A stretch of 64,000 nt of DNA from positions 83,931 to 147,930 of the forward strand of contig WJLZ01000215.1 in assembly GCA_014728215.1 (NCBI GenBank), in the 5' to 3' direction. A program made the translations under genes and the position numbers. The stretch is from Chitinivibrionales bacterium. GTDB lineage: Bacteria > Fibrobacterota > Chitinivibrionia > Chitinivibrionales > WJKA01. Of this stretch, positions 46,356-54,159 are shown in pieces. The stretch's first letter is position 1; each line of letters opens with the position of its first letter. The notes below the pieces were generated by a model. It ran no database searches and was not told the DNA's origin. It saw only the letters and a program-made list of their open reading frames with translations.

Positions 46356-47153
46356 ATGGAAATCAAGCAGCTTACTCTCGATTTATTTACGCCCCCCACA
46401 TTCCAGGAAATTCTTGACCGGCAAAAGGAAGCTTCCCTTTCGGTTACTGTCAGCAAACGGCTGAAAAAGGGGTGGTATGTCCTTGTCAAACCGCTTTCAG
46501 GCCGCAAAAACCTGGTTGTTCCCGGCTATCTTGAAGATGCCCCTGAGGAAATCAAGCATGCCCTTATTGAATGGGCGCTTCTCCCCCGCCCCCGAAAAAA
46601 AGAAAAAAAAATCGCGGTCAAAAAAAGAAAAAAAGCACTCGAAAATTCCATCCGGCACTATATTCAGTCATGTGGAGTCTCGACAGTGCTCTCCCGCACC
46701 ATCGATCCCCAAAAAGCGATATCCCGTACCCGGGGACAACGGCATGATTTACGGGAGATTTTCGACAGTATCAACGCTTCCTGTTTTGATGGGAAAATCG
46801 ATTCCCTCATCCGGTGGGGAAAATACGGTTCCACACTCTCCTATCAAACGACCGTTCAGGACAAAAAGGGAATCTGTTACAATCTCATATCCATAGGCGG
46901 CGCCTACGATCATCCGGCAGTACCTGAATTCGCAATTAAGGCGGTCATACACCATGAGATGCTTCATATCGCTATTCCTCCCTACAGGAAAAATGGACGG
47001 CGAGTCATTCATGGTACCGAGTTCAAGAGAGCCGAAAGAGAGTATGAGCATTATGATCATTGGCGAAAATGGGAACGGAATATGATTCACAAACTGTCGC
47101 GGGAAATGAAGCGGAAGAAGAGAGATAAACGATCCTCGTTCTTTAACTTTTAA
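46356..47153 (+). CDS. SprT-like zinc metallopeptidase-domain protein
   Basis: A 265-residue cytosolic protein. The C-terminal half (about 125-240) is a SprT-like domain: LREIFDSINASCFDGKID, GGAYDHPAVPEFAIKAVIHHEMLH with the HEMLH zinc site, and HGTEFKRAEREY with a further ligand. The N-terminal 100 residues are basic (runs of lysine near 85-95). SprT-domain proteins act as proteases, for instance on DNA-protein crosslinks in eukaryotes (Spartan), but bacterial members are uncharacterised. It precedes hisS by 93 bases. Confidence 0.75.
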   Translation: MEIKQLTLDLFTPPTFQEILDRQKEASLSVTVSKRLKKGWYVLVKPLSGRKNLVVPGYLEDAPEEIKHALIEWALLPRPRKKEKKIAVKKRKKALENSIRHYIQSCGVSTVLSRTIDPQKAISRTRGQRHDLREIFDSINASCFDGKIDSLIRWGKYGSTLSYQTTVQDKKGICYNLISIGGAYDHPAVPEFAIKAVIHHEMLHIAIPPYRKNGRRVIHGTEFKRAEREYEHYDHWRKWERNMIHKLSREMKRKKRDKRSSFFNF

Positions 47154-47246
47154 CCTTCACCCTTTAGTTTCCAACCTCCGTCTTTCATTCCCTGATTTAT
47201 TTTAAAACTTTTCACCGGCTCTTCGCTGAATAATAAAGGAAATTGT

Positions 47247-48536
47247 ATGCAAGTACCTTCAGCCCCCAAAGGAACACGGGATTTTTATCCGGAAGAGATG
47301 GCTTTTCGGGAACGGATTTTCAACTCCTGGAAAAACACCTGCGAGCGGTATGGTTTCGAGTGCTTTGATGCTCCGCTTTTTGAACAGTTGAGTCTGTATA
47401 CGCAGAAGAGCGGGGATGAAATCGAAAAACAGCTCTATACCTTTGAGGACAAGGGTGGACGGCTCATGGCACTTCGGCCGGAGATGACTCCTTCCCTCGC
47501 CCGGATGGTTGCCTCAAAGGGTACCGAACTTAAACGTCCTGTCAGATGGTATTCCATTCCTCGTCTGTTTCGCTATGAAAAAATGCAGAAAGGACGACTG
47601 CGGGAATTTTTTCAGCTCAATATGGATATTCTTGGTATCAAGGAGTGCACTGCCGATGCCGAATTGATTGCCGCATCAGCCGATATTATGCGGGACCTGG
47701 GTTTTGCTGCAGACGATTTCAGTATCATGATCTCGAGCCGTGATCTTCTGGAAGAACTTTTTTTGTCCTACGGACTGGAGCAGAAAACACTTCCCGCCCT
47801 CTACGCCATCCTTGACAAAAGGCACAAGGTCGCCCCCGATGAATTCGAAGCAGGAATTGCCGATATTATCCCCAACCAGTCGCTGCGCGAAAAAGTTATT
47901 ACTACCTTCAATGTAAAAAGCCTTGATGACCTGAGGGGAATCAATCCGGATCTCCCCTCACTTCAGGAGCTTGCCAGGCTTTTCGAATATCTCGACAATT
48001 ACGGCATGAATGATTATGTCCAGTTCGATATCGGCATTGTCAGGGGGTTGGCATATTACACCGGTATCGTATTCGAACTGTTTGACCGGAAACGATCACT
48101 GCGGGCCATTGCCGGTGGCGGACGGTACGACAATCTGGTAAAAAATTACGGCGGGCCCGATACCCCGGCTGTGGGATTTGCCGCCGGTGATGTCGTATTG
48201 GGCGAATTGTTGAAGCTAAAAGAAAATACATCGGTTGCCTTGCAGCGCTCCCGGGTATTTATTGTTTATGCAGGCAATGAATATCCCGGAAAACCAATTC
48301 GAATTGCTCAGCAAATCAGAAGAAACAATGTTTCCTGCGAATACGCTCTCCGGAAAGTCAATATAGGCAAGCAGATGAAACGGGCCAATTCCTGCGGGGC
48401 GGAGTTTGCGGTTATTATTGGTGAAGAAGAGGAAACAACGGGCAAAGTGAAACTGAAAAACATGCGTTCGGGCAGCGAGACGGTCATTAACGAGAATCAA
48501 CTGATCGATGAGTTACACATGAAGCTGAAGAACTAA
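47247..48536 (+). CDS. hisS: Histidyl-tRNA synthetase
   Basis: A 429-residue class II synthetase charging tRNA-His. The opening APKGTRDFYPEEM, motif 1 region, motif 2 (RLFRYEKMQKGRLREFFQLNMDILG, split as RYEK...EFFQLN), the HisA signature RGLAYYTGIVFE and motif 3 (GGGRYDNL...PAVGFAAGDVV) are all seen, followed by the anticodon-binding domain (about 335-425). AAAGGAAA precedes the ATG. It converges on murC with a 20-base gap that has no clear terminator. Confidence 0.96.
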   Translation: MQVPSAPKGTRDFYPEEMAFRERIFNSWKNTCERYGFECFDAPLFEQLSLYTQKSGDEIEKQLYTFEDKGGRLMALRPEMTPSLARMVASKGTELKRPVRWYSIPRLFRYEKMQKGRLREFFQLNMDILGIKECTADAELIAASADIMRDLGFAADDFSIMISSRDLLEELFLSYGLEQKTLPALYAILDKRHKVAPDEFEAGIADIIPNQSLREKVITTFNVKSLDDLRGINPDLPSLQELARLFEYLDNYGMNDYVQFDIGIVRGLAYYTGIVFELFDRKRSLRAIAGGGRYDNLVKNYGGPDTPAVGFAAGDVVLGELLKLKENTSVALQRSRVFIVYAGNEYPGKPIRIAQQIRRNNVSCEYALRKVNIGKQMKRANSCGAEFAVIIGEEEETTGKVKLKNMRSGSETVINENQLIDELHMKLKN

Positions 48537-48556
48537 AACAAGCTTTTCGTATTTAT

Positions 48557-49930
48557 TCATTTCTTTAGCGCAGCAGTAATATCACGGGCAAACAGTTCCA
48601 GAGAGGGATCCCGTGCTCCCATGGAAAGTACACAATCGCCTTTTTGAATCCGTTCATCGAGAAACCCGATAGCATCACCCCTGCTTTCCGGAGCATATAT
48701 CACAAATTCTTTTTCCTTCAGTGCTTGGGCGATATCCCCTGATGAAATATCTTTTGCCACCGTTCCCCCGGCATAATAGATGGGGAGAAGAAGAAGGGTA
48801 TCGGAACCGCGAAGTGTTTCTGCAAAGGTTGTGATCAGTTCGTTTTTCAAAAACCGGGTTGGTTGAAACCCGTGAGGCTGAAACAGGGCAAAGACCCTGG
48901 GTGAGATCGTTTGCGCGGTTTTAATCGCCGCATAGATCTTACTTGGATTATGCGCATAATCGTCAACCACAATAATATCATGTGCGACTTTGTAAAAAGT
49001 GAAACGCCTTTTTATTCCCTGATAACGGGAAAGTGCCAGACTGAGTAATCCCGAATCACAACCGTAATGTTTGCATATGCAAAGAGCCGCAAGCGCGTTT
49101 AGTGCATTATGATACCCCGGTACCGGCACGGTGTAGTGCGTATTATCAAACTGTATGCCGGAAGACAGGGGGTTGCATGTAATGGATGTGGCGCCGCATG
49201 TCGATTTGTTTTCGGTCCCGAAGGTAATGTCGGCAGGAATGGAAGAAAGAATCGGATCATCGGCATTGACCACAACGCTTTTTGATTGTTTGGCAAATGT
49301 CACAAACAGTTCGAGCGTTTCACCAACCGCTTTATGGTCTTTGGATATGTTCAGGACGATTCCGCAATCAGGTGAATATTTAACCAGTGTTCCATCGCTT
49401 TCATCGGCTTCGATAACCAGAATGTCCGATTCACCGTACCATGCATTTCCTATATACCCTTTTCGCACCAGACTGTTCAGTCCGGCGCCGGTTATCAGGG
49501 ATGGCGATTTGCCGCAATGGGAAAGCAGTTCAAAAATCATGGCAACAACCGTTGATTTACCGCTGGTACCCGCAACGGCGATTGTTTTCTTTTCGGCTAC
49601 AATTGCTGCAAGAGCATCGGAACGATGAAAAACGGGAACGGCATGTTTTTTTGCCGCAATGATATCCTTGTTTGAATCTTCGATAGCGGTGGATACGATA
49701 ACAGCGTCACTTCCTGCAACACCGGAGCCGTCCTGCGGGTAAATTGTACATCCTGCCGATTCCAATCCTTTCTGGATGTCGACTACTTCCCCTTTGCCAC
49801 AGGATCGATCGGAACCGCTTACTCGGATACCGTACCATGCACAATACTGTGCTATTGCGCTCATTCCTGAGCCCAGGATTCCAACAAAATGCAGTGATGA
49901 ACAGTGCTTATTGTTAATCGATAATGACAA
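48557..49930 (-). CDS. murC: UDP-N-acetylmuramate-alanine ligase-type Mur ligase
   Basis: A 457-residue ligase that adds L-alanine to UDP-MurNAc in peptidoglycan synthesis. The Rossmann start LHFVGILGSGMSAIA, the ATP loop AVAGTSGKSTVVAM, EADESDGTLVKYSP, and YAHNPSKI are typical of MurC; Mpl is a less likely alternative. The frame opens upstream at 49972, but TTG 49928-49930 has GGGAGG six bases before it and fits the family length. With that start the gene overlaps the L,D-transpeptidase end by 17 bases, so its ribosome site lies inside that gene. Confidence 0.87.
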   Translation of the reverse strand: MSLSINNKHCSSLHFVGILGSGMSAIAQYCAWYGIRVSGSDRSCGKGEVVDIQKGLESAGCTIYPQDGSGVAGSDAVIVSTAIEDSNKDIIAAKKHAVPVFHRSDALAAIVAEKKTIAVAGTSGKSTVVAMIFELLSHCGKSPSLITGAGLNSLVRKGYIGNAWYGESDILVIEADESDGTLVKYSPDCGIVLNISKDHKAVGETLELFVTFAKQSKSVVVNADDPILSSIPADITFGTENKSTCGATSITCNPLSSGIQFDNTHYTVPVPGYHNALNALAALCICKHYGCDSGLLSLALSRYQGIKRRFTFYKVAHDIIVVDDYAHNPSKIYAAIKTAQTISPRVFALFQPHGFQPTRFLKNELITTFAETLRGSDTLLLLPIYYAGGTVAKDISSGDIAQALKEKEFVIYAPESRGDAIGFLDERIQKGDCVLSMGARDPSLELFARDITAALKK

Positions 49931-50438
49931 TTGTTCCCTCCCCGACCAGTTCGAACAGATCGATAACATCATCGTTTTTCATATTAATACATCCATGGGA
50001 ATTCGGTGTGCCGACCAGCTGTTCGTTATTTGTACCGTGGATATAAATATACCGGTCATAGGTATCAATTCCGGGACCGCGATTCACGCCTTCTTCGAGC
50101 CCCTCGAGCCAGAGGATGCGGCTCAGAATGCAGTTGTCGTCGGTGAGACTTTCACGCCAGTCTTCCCCCGTATCCTCTCTGCTTCTGAATATACGTCCTT
50201 TGGGTGCTCCATGACCGTATTTTTCTTTTATACGATGGATCCCCCTGGGTGTCTGGTTCGAACCGACCCGGTTTCCAACACCATAGCGGGAAGTTGACAC
50301 ATAATACTCCCGAATGATGGTATCACCATCAATTAATCGCATTGTCTGTGAAGGTATATCGACCTTCAGGTACCGTGAAGGAATATTCATTCCAAGTTTT
50401 TTGAATTTTTCGATAGTAGTACTCTTTAAAAACGGCAT
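49914..50438 (-). CDS. L,D-transpeptidase (YkuD domain) without visible signal peptide
   Basis: A 174-residue protein. The YkuD domain covers about 24-172: YLKVDIPSQTMRLIDG, TPRGIHRI, then the catalytic signature YIHGTNNEQLVGTPNSHGCINM with the SHGC nucleophile. Such enzymes make 3-3 cross-links or attach lipoproteins to peptidoglycan in the periplasm. The N-terminus (MPFLKSTTIEKFKKLG) is not a signal peptide, so the export route is unclear; a start further upstream is not evident. It is coupled to murC downstream by overlap, consistent with a cell-wall operon. Confidence 0.88.
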   Translation of the reverse strand: MPFLKSTTIEKFKKLGMNIPSRYLKVDIPSQTMRLIDGDTIIREYYVSTSRYGVGNRVGSNQTPRGIHRIKEKYGHGAPKGRIFRSREDTGEDWRESLTDDNCILSRILWLEGLEEGVNRGPGIDTYDRYIYIHGTNNEQLVGTPNSHGCINMKNDDVIDLFELVGEGTIVIID

Positions 50439-50609
50439 GACTATTTTCCAGACAGGATATTAGATAGTTCGTTTTGAGCGTATGAATATTTATATCCACA
50501 AAGACGTATAAAAAATAGTTAAAGATAAATGAGTATTACACTTTTCCCGCATTTAGTGTTAAAATAAAAATGTATTTGTAGAATAACCATCACAAAAAAG
50601 GAAGATTTT

Positions 50610-51281
50610 ATGGATAACATTGGAGAAATGGGACCATTGCTTAATGAACCGTGGCGCATATTCAGGATCATGGCCGAATTTGTCGAAGGATTCGAAACAC
50701 TGTCACGTTCGGGACCCTATATTGCCATGTTTGGCTCGGCTCGAACCAAAGAGGAACATGAGCATTACGCTCTCACCCGTCAAACAGCGAGAAATGCGGC
50801 AAAGAACGGATACGGCATTATTACCGGTGGAGGACCGGGTATTATGGAAGCCGCCAACCGGGGGGCGGATGATGAAGGCGGCACTTCAATCGGTTTGAAT
50901 ATCCAGTTACCTTTCGAGCAGACACCGAATCCGTACATAAAAACGACGATCAATTTTCGCTATTTCTTTGTGAGAAAAGTAATGTTTCTCAAATACACTT
51001 CTGCCGTAATCGTTCTCCCCGGCGGTTTCGGTACTCTTGACGAAATGTTCGAAACGCTGACACTGGTTCAAACACACAAGATTTCTTATCTTCCCCTGAT
51101 TCTCATGGGGAAAAAATACTGGAAGGGTCTTTTTGACTGGTTGACCGATTCGATGCTTACCGAAGACTATATCGAACCGGATGATCTTAACCTGGTGCAA
51201 ATGACCGATGATCCTGATGAGGCGATCGATATCATTAAAAAGTTCTATAAAAAGCGAAACAGTAATGAAAACTTTTTATAA
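50610..51281 (+). CDS. LOG family protein (lysine decarboxylase-like)
   Basis: A 223-residue cytosolic protein of the TIGR00730/LOG family. YIAMFGSARTKEEHEHY, GYGIITGGGPGIMEAANRGA and the phosphoribohydrolase motif PGGFGTLDE are intact. Members usually release the base from nucleoside 5'-monophosphates; several were misnamed lysine decarboxylases. AAAAGGAAG precedes the ATG. It is divergent from the L,D-transpeptidase and probably monocistronic. Confidence 0.9.
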   Translation: MDNIGEMGPLLNEPWRIFRIMAEFVEGFETLSRSGPYIAMFGSARTKEEHEHYALTRQTARNAAKNGYGIITGGGPGIMEAANRGADDEGGTSIGLNIQLPFEQTPNPYIKTTINFRYFFVRKVMFLKYTSAVIVLPGGFGTLDEMFETLTLVQTHKISYLPLILMGKKYWKGLFDWLTDSMLTEDYIEPDDLNLVQMTDDPDEAIDIIKKFYKKRNSNENFL

Positions 51282-51317
51282 CCCTGTATTTTTTTTATAT
51301 AAATTTTGCAAATTATA

Positions 51318-51346
51318 TTGACATACCTCTTGTTAAAGTTTAATAT
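51318..51346 (+). promoter_or_regulatory. Sigma70-like promoter for the histone H1-like gene
   Basis: A perfect TTGACA at 51318-51323 lies 17 bases before TAATAT at 51341-51346. Transcription would start near 51353 and leave a leader of about 140 bases before GTG 51496. This is the best -35 box I found in the window. Confidence 0.6.
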
Positions 51347-51495
51347 TATAACTATAGAATTAAATAGCACATGAATAAAACAACTGCCAAAAGTCAATTA
51401 ATTATGTTCAATACCTTATGTCAAATATGCGCACCACACGACACACGTGTTTCTATAACCAACTTTACCACTAATCTTTAAAAGGAGGTTTTGCG

Positions 51496-51693
51496 GTGGC
51501 AGTTAAAAAGAAAAAGAAGGCCGCAAAAAAGAAAGCGCCGGCTAAAAAGAAAGCGCCGGCTAAAAAGAAAAATGCCGCAGCTAAAAAGAAAGCCCCGGCA
51601 AAGAAGAAAGCGCCGGCTAAGAAAAAAGCTCCAGCCAAGAAAAAAGCTCCGGCGAAAAAGAAACCGGCTGCAGCTAAGAAAAAGAAAAAATAG
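51496..51693 (+). CDS. Histone H1-like lysine/alanine-rich repeat protein
   Basis: A 65-residue protein made almost only of Lys, Ala and Pro. After MAV it is built from about eight KKKAPA-type units (some KKKNAAA or KKKPAAA) and ends in five lysines. This resembles the tails of eukaryotic histone H1 and bacterial H1-like proteins (Hc1/Hc2 of chlamydiae, AlgP), which compact DNA or bind RNA. It starts at GTG with an AAAGGAGGT ribosome site seven bases upstream, has a consensus-like promoter and a strong terminator, and so is probably highly expressed. A repeat-expanded basic protein of other function cannot be excluded. Confidence 0.8.
   Translation: MAVKKKKKAAKKKAPAKKKAPAKKKNAAAKKKAPAKKKAPAKKKAPAKKKAPAKKKPAAAKKKKK
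51511..51687 (+). repeat. 18-base tandem coding repeat in the H1-like gene
   Basis: Tandem units of about 18 bases encode KKKAPA. Synonymous AAA/AAG and GCC/GCG/GCT choices vary between copies, so the array is not a recent slippage product. Long open frames in this stretch on other frames and the opposite strand are by-products of the repeat. Confidence 0.75.
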
Positions 51694-51715
51694 TTGCGGG
51701 TTACCGTATTTTTTT

Positions 51716-51745
51716 AAAAGGCAGAGGATTCTTTCTCTGCCTTTT
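51716..51745 (+). terminator. Rho-independent terminator after the H1-like gene
   Basis: An uninterrupted 11-base-pair stem (51716-51726 with 51735-51745) around an eight-base loop ends in TTTT and runs into a pyrimidine tract. The A-rich left arm makes it potentially bidirectional. Confidence 0.88.
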
Positions 51746-51977
51746 CCTTTCTCTTTCCTCCCACTCAGCAATCAAAAATCGTTAACCAGCAAACATCCGA
51801 CAGCAGGTTCCAGCTCCGAGTATCCAGCCCCGTTTTCGCAAAGCTCCCGTTAATAATGCGGTTAAATAGAATATAACAAGGACCATTTCGATGCTATTTA
51901 ATGCCATAGCTTGCCAAACCTTGTGGCATCTTGTAGTTTTAATGGCCAGATAATCTAAACATCAGTCAACTTCCACC

Positions 51978-54149
51978 ATGATTCAATTCGCAAAACACAT
52001 TTCCGATAAATGGGGAATCTCAGATGAACTGTCAAAAGAGATCTGTGTTTCTTTTTCCAGAAATGATTCTCCGTTCTATCTGTCCGACTATAACTTTGTC
52101 ATTGCAGCAGAACTCGATCTTCTGCAATTGCGTGAGATATACGGGTTTCTGAATGAAATCGCTGCACTCTCATCCAAAAGAACGCGGGTACTCAATGCTT
52201 TGAAAAAAGCAAACAAACTAACTCCCGCATTAGAAGACCGGATCAATTTAACACCTTACTCCTACGAACTGGATGATATCCTTGCTCCTTACCGGTCCAA
52301 CCCCCGGAGCCGTGGTCAGCAGGCATTGCGAAAAGGACTCGGCGAGCTAGCTGATATTTTCGAACTTCAGGAAGAAGAAACAACACCCCTCGAAGAACTT
52401 GCTGCACCCTATGTCGGAAAACATCCATCGTTGAAAACTGTCGATGATGTTATTTCTTCTACAAAAGATATTCTTGTCGAACGATTTTCGACCGACGAGA
52501 CGGTAAGGGCGATGGTTCGCGACTTTGGCTATGAACAGGGGCAGTTCGAAATTATTCCCAAGAAAAAGAAGGATCCCCGGTTTGCGTCATACGCCGGCAA
52601 ATTTATCGATCCTCATTCACTTACCGCCGAAGAACTCCTTGCGATCATGGTTGCTGCGGACAACAAAGAAATTCGTCTGAAACTCGTTCTCCAACTCTTT
52701 CGTATAACCGAATTACTCAAAGCACACTTTATCATTAACCCCGACTTTGTCGGCTTCGACATGCTCTGTGAAGCGATTGATGAGTGCTGGGTTCGCCTGC
52801 TGCAACCACTGGTCGAAAAAGATGTCATGGGCCGTCTGCAAAGCGAAGCCGAAAATAAAATTGCCCAGGAAATCAGCAGAGATCTCGAAAATAGAGATGA
52901 AGAACCAAAACACAATCCTGTACTGGCAATCAGCATCGATGAAAATCTTCATGCAGGCCTGGTAGCGCTCGATATCAAAGGCCGCCTCATGGGTGCAGCA
53001 GGAATCAAGATCAATAAAGACAATAAATCGGGCTTTGTTAACAGGCTCAAACAATTTATTACCCGCTATCGGATCGCCGCCATACTCCTTCCGGAAACCG
53101 AATCATCGAAGCAACTCGAAAGCAGTATTGCCGGAACAATCGAACATGCGGCGCCTAATTGTCAACTTATTCGTCTCGAAAAGGAACAAACCGATCTTGC
53201 AAAATCCGAATGGGTAATGAATGAATTTGCCGACCTCGACGACACGATGCGTCGTGCGCTTGCAAATGCACTCGAGTATTTGCAACCCCTGGACCTTATC
53301 TCCGAAATCAGCGGGCGCTATTTCCAGCTCCATCCCAAACAACACCTTCTCTCCGAGGATCGGATTACCGAAATTGTCCGATACAGAACAACCGTAGAAA
53401 AACTCAAGGATGGACTGGAGATTTCCTCACTGTCACCGGGGCTTCTTTCAACACTCTACCCGCTTCCCGAATCAGTATTGAATGAATTAACGAAACCGTC
53501 AATAAAAACCTCGATTGCTCAAAAGCTGGATATCGCAAATATCAAAGGACTCACAGGTGATGCGTTCAGGAATATCGCCGGCTATATCATTATCCCCACG
53601 GCGCCGGAATTGCTCGATCGTACGCTGGTCCACCCCGATTATTTCGACTGGCTTATGGATATAAGTCAGGAGCTGAATTGTACCACCGATGCTCTGATAA
53701 ACGATCCGAATATTCTTCGCACCTACGATATTGAAGATTATGTCAAAAAACTGTATATCGAAAAGAAACTGATGCACCAGTTGAGTGCCGGCAAAAAATA
53801 TATCGCCAAACCTGCCATGGCGAAAAAGCGCAGAAAGAAACTCACCGAAATCAAAGAAGACACCATTGTTTCGGGTGTTGTCACCAATGTTGCCCCCTTC
53901 GGTGCCTTTGTCGATATCAACGCTGTCTGTGATGGCCTTATCCATATCTCACAGATGGCCGATGGATATGTTGAATCGACCGAACAGGTGGTTTCGGTTA
54001 ACGACCGGGTCAATGTACGGGTTGTTAAAGTAGATGTGAAAAAACGGCGCATTTCTCTCTCGATGAAAGGACTGGGAAATATGGCCCCGAAAGTCAGCCC
54101 CTCCAAAGGACAGCTCAGCAATCTGGCAGATCACTTCAAAAACAGATAA
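51978..54149 (+). CDS. Tex-like S1 RNA-binding protein, divergent
   Basis: A 723-residue protein with Tex architecture: helical N-terminal region (1-200), a YqgF/RNase H-like segment (about 315-440), helix-hairpin-helix regions (about 450-600) and a C-terminal S1 domain (about 632-700, VSGVVTNVAPFGAFVDI, RISLSMKGL). Tex acts in transcription and ribosome-associated RNA handling. Compared with normal Tex the YqgF opening GIDPG reads SIDEN and the GNGTASRETE motif is lost (LLPETESSKQLE), though FADLDDTMRRALANA is kept. It is therefore probably a paralogue. It follows the H1-like gene after 284 non-coding bases and converges with argS. Confidence 0.75.
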   Translation: MIQFAKHISDKWGISDELSKEICVSFSRNDSPFYLSDYNFVIAAELDLLQLREIYGFLNEIAALSSKRTRVLNALKKANKLTPALEDRINLTPYSYELDDILAPYRSNPRSRGQQALRKGLGELADIFELQEEETTPLEELAAPYVGKHPSLKTVDDVISSTKDILVERFSTDETVRAMVRDFGYEQGQFEIIPKKKKDPRFASYAGKFIDPHSLTAEELLAIMVAADNKEIRLKLVLQLFRITELLKAHFIINPDFVGFDMLCEAIDECWVRLLQPLVEKDVMGRLQSEAENKIAQEISRDLENRDEEPKHNPVLAISIDENLHAGLVALDIKGRLMGAAGIKINKDNKSGFVNRLKQFITRYRIAAILLPETESSKQLESSIAGTIEHAAPNCQLIRLEKEQTDLAKSEWVMNEFADLDDTMRRALANALEYLQPLDLISEISGRYFQLHPKQHLLSEDRITEIVRYRTTVEKLKDGLEISSLSPGLLSTLYPLPESVLNELTKPSIKTSIAQKLDIANIKGLTGDAFRNIAGYIIIPTAPELLDRTLVHPDYFDWLMDISQELNCTTDALINDPNILRTYDIEDYVKKLYIEKKLMHQLSAGKKYIAKPAMAKKRRKKLTEIKEDTIVSGVVTNVAPFGAFVDINAVCDGLIHISQMADGYVESTEQVVSVNDRVNVRVVKVDVKKRRISLSMKGLGNMAPKVSPSKGQLSNLADHFKNR

Positions 54150-54159
54150 CCGTTTCCTG

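Noticed and set aside
51478..51853. Long frames over the H1-like gene: Arg/Lys-rich on plus, Phe/Leu-rich on minus
   Set aside because: They are other-frame readings of the 18-base tandem repeat; only the GTG frame has a ribosome site, promoter and terminator in the right places.
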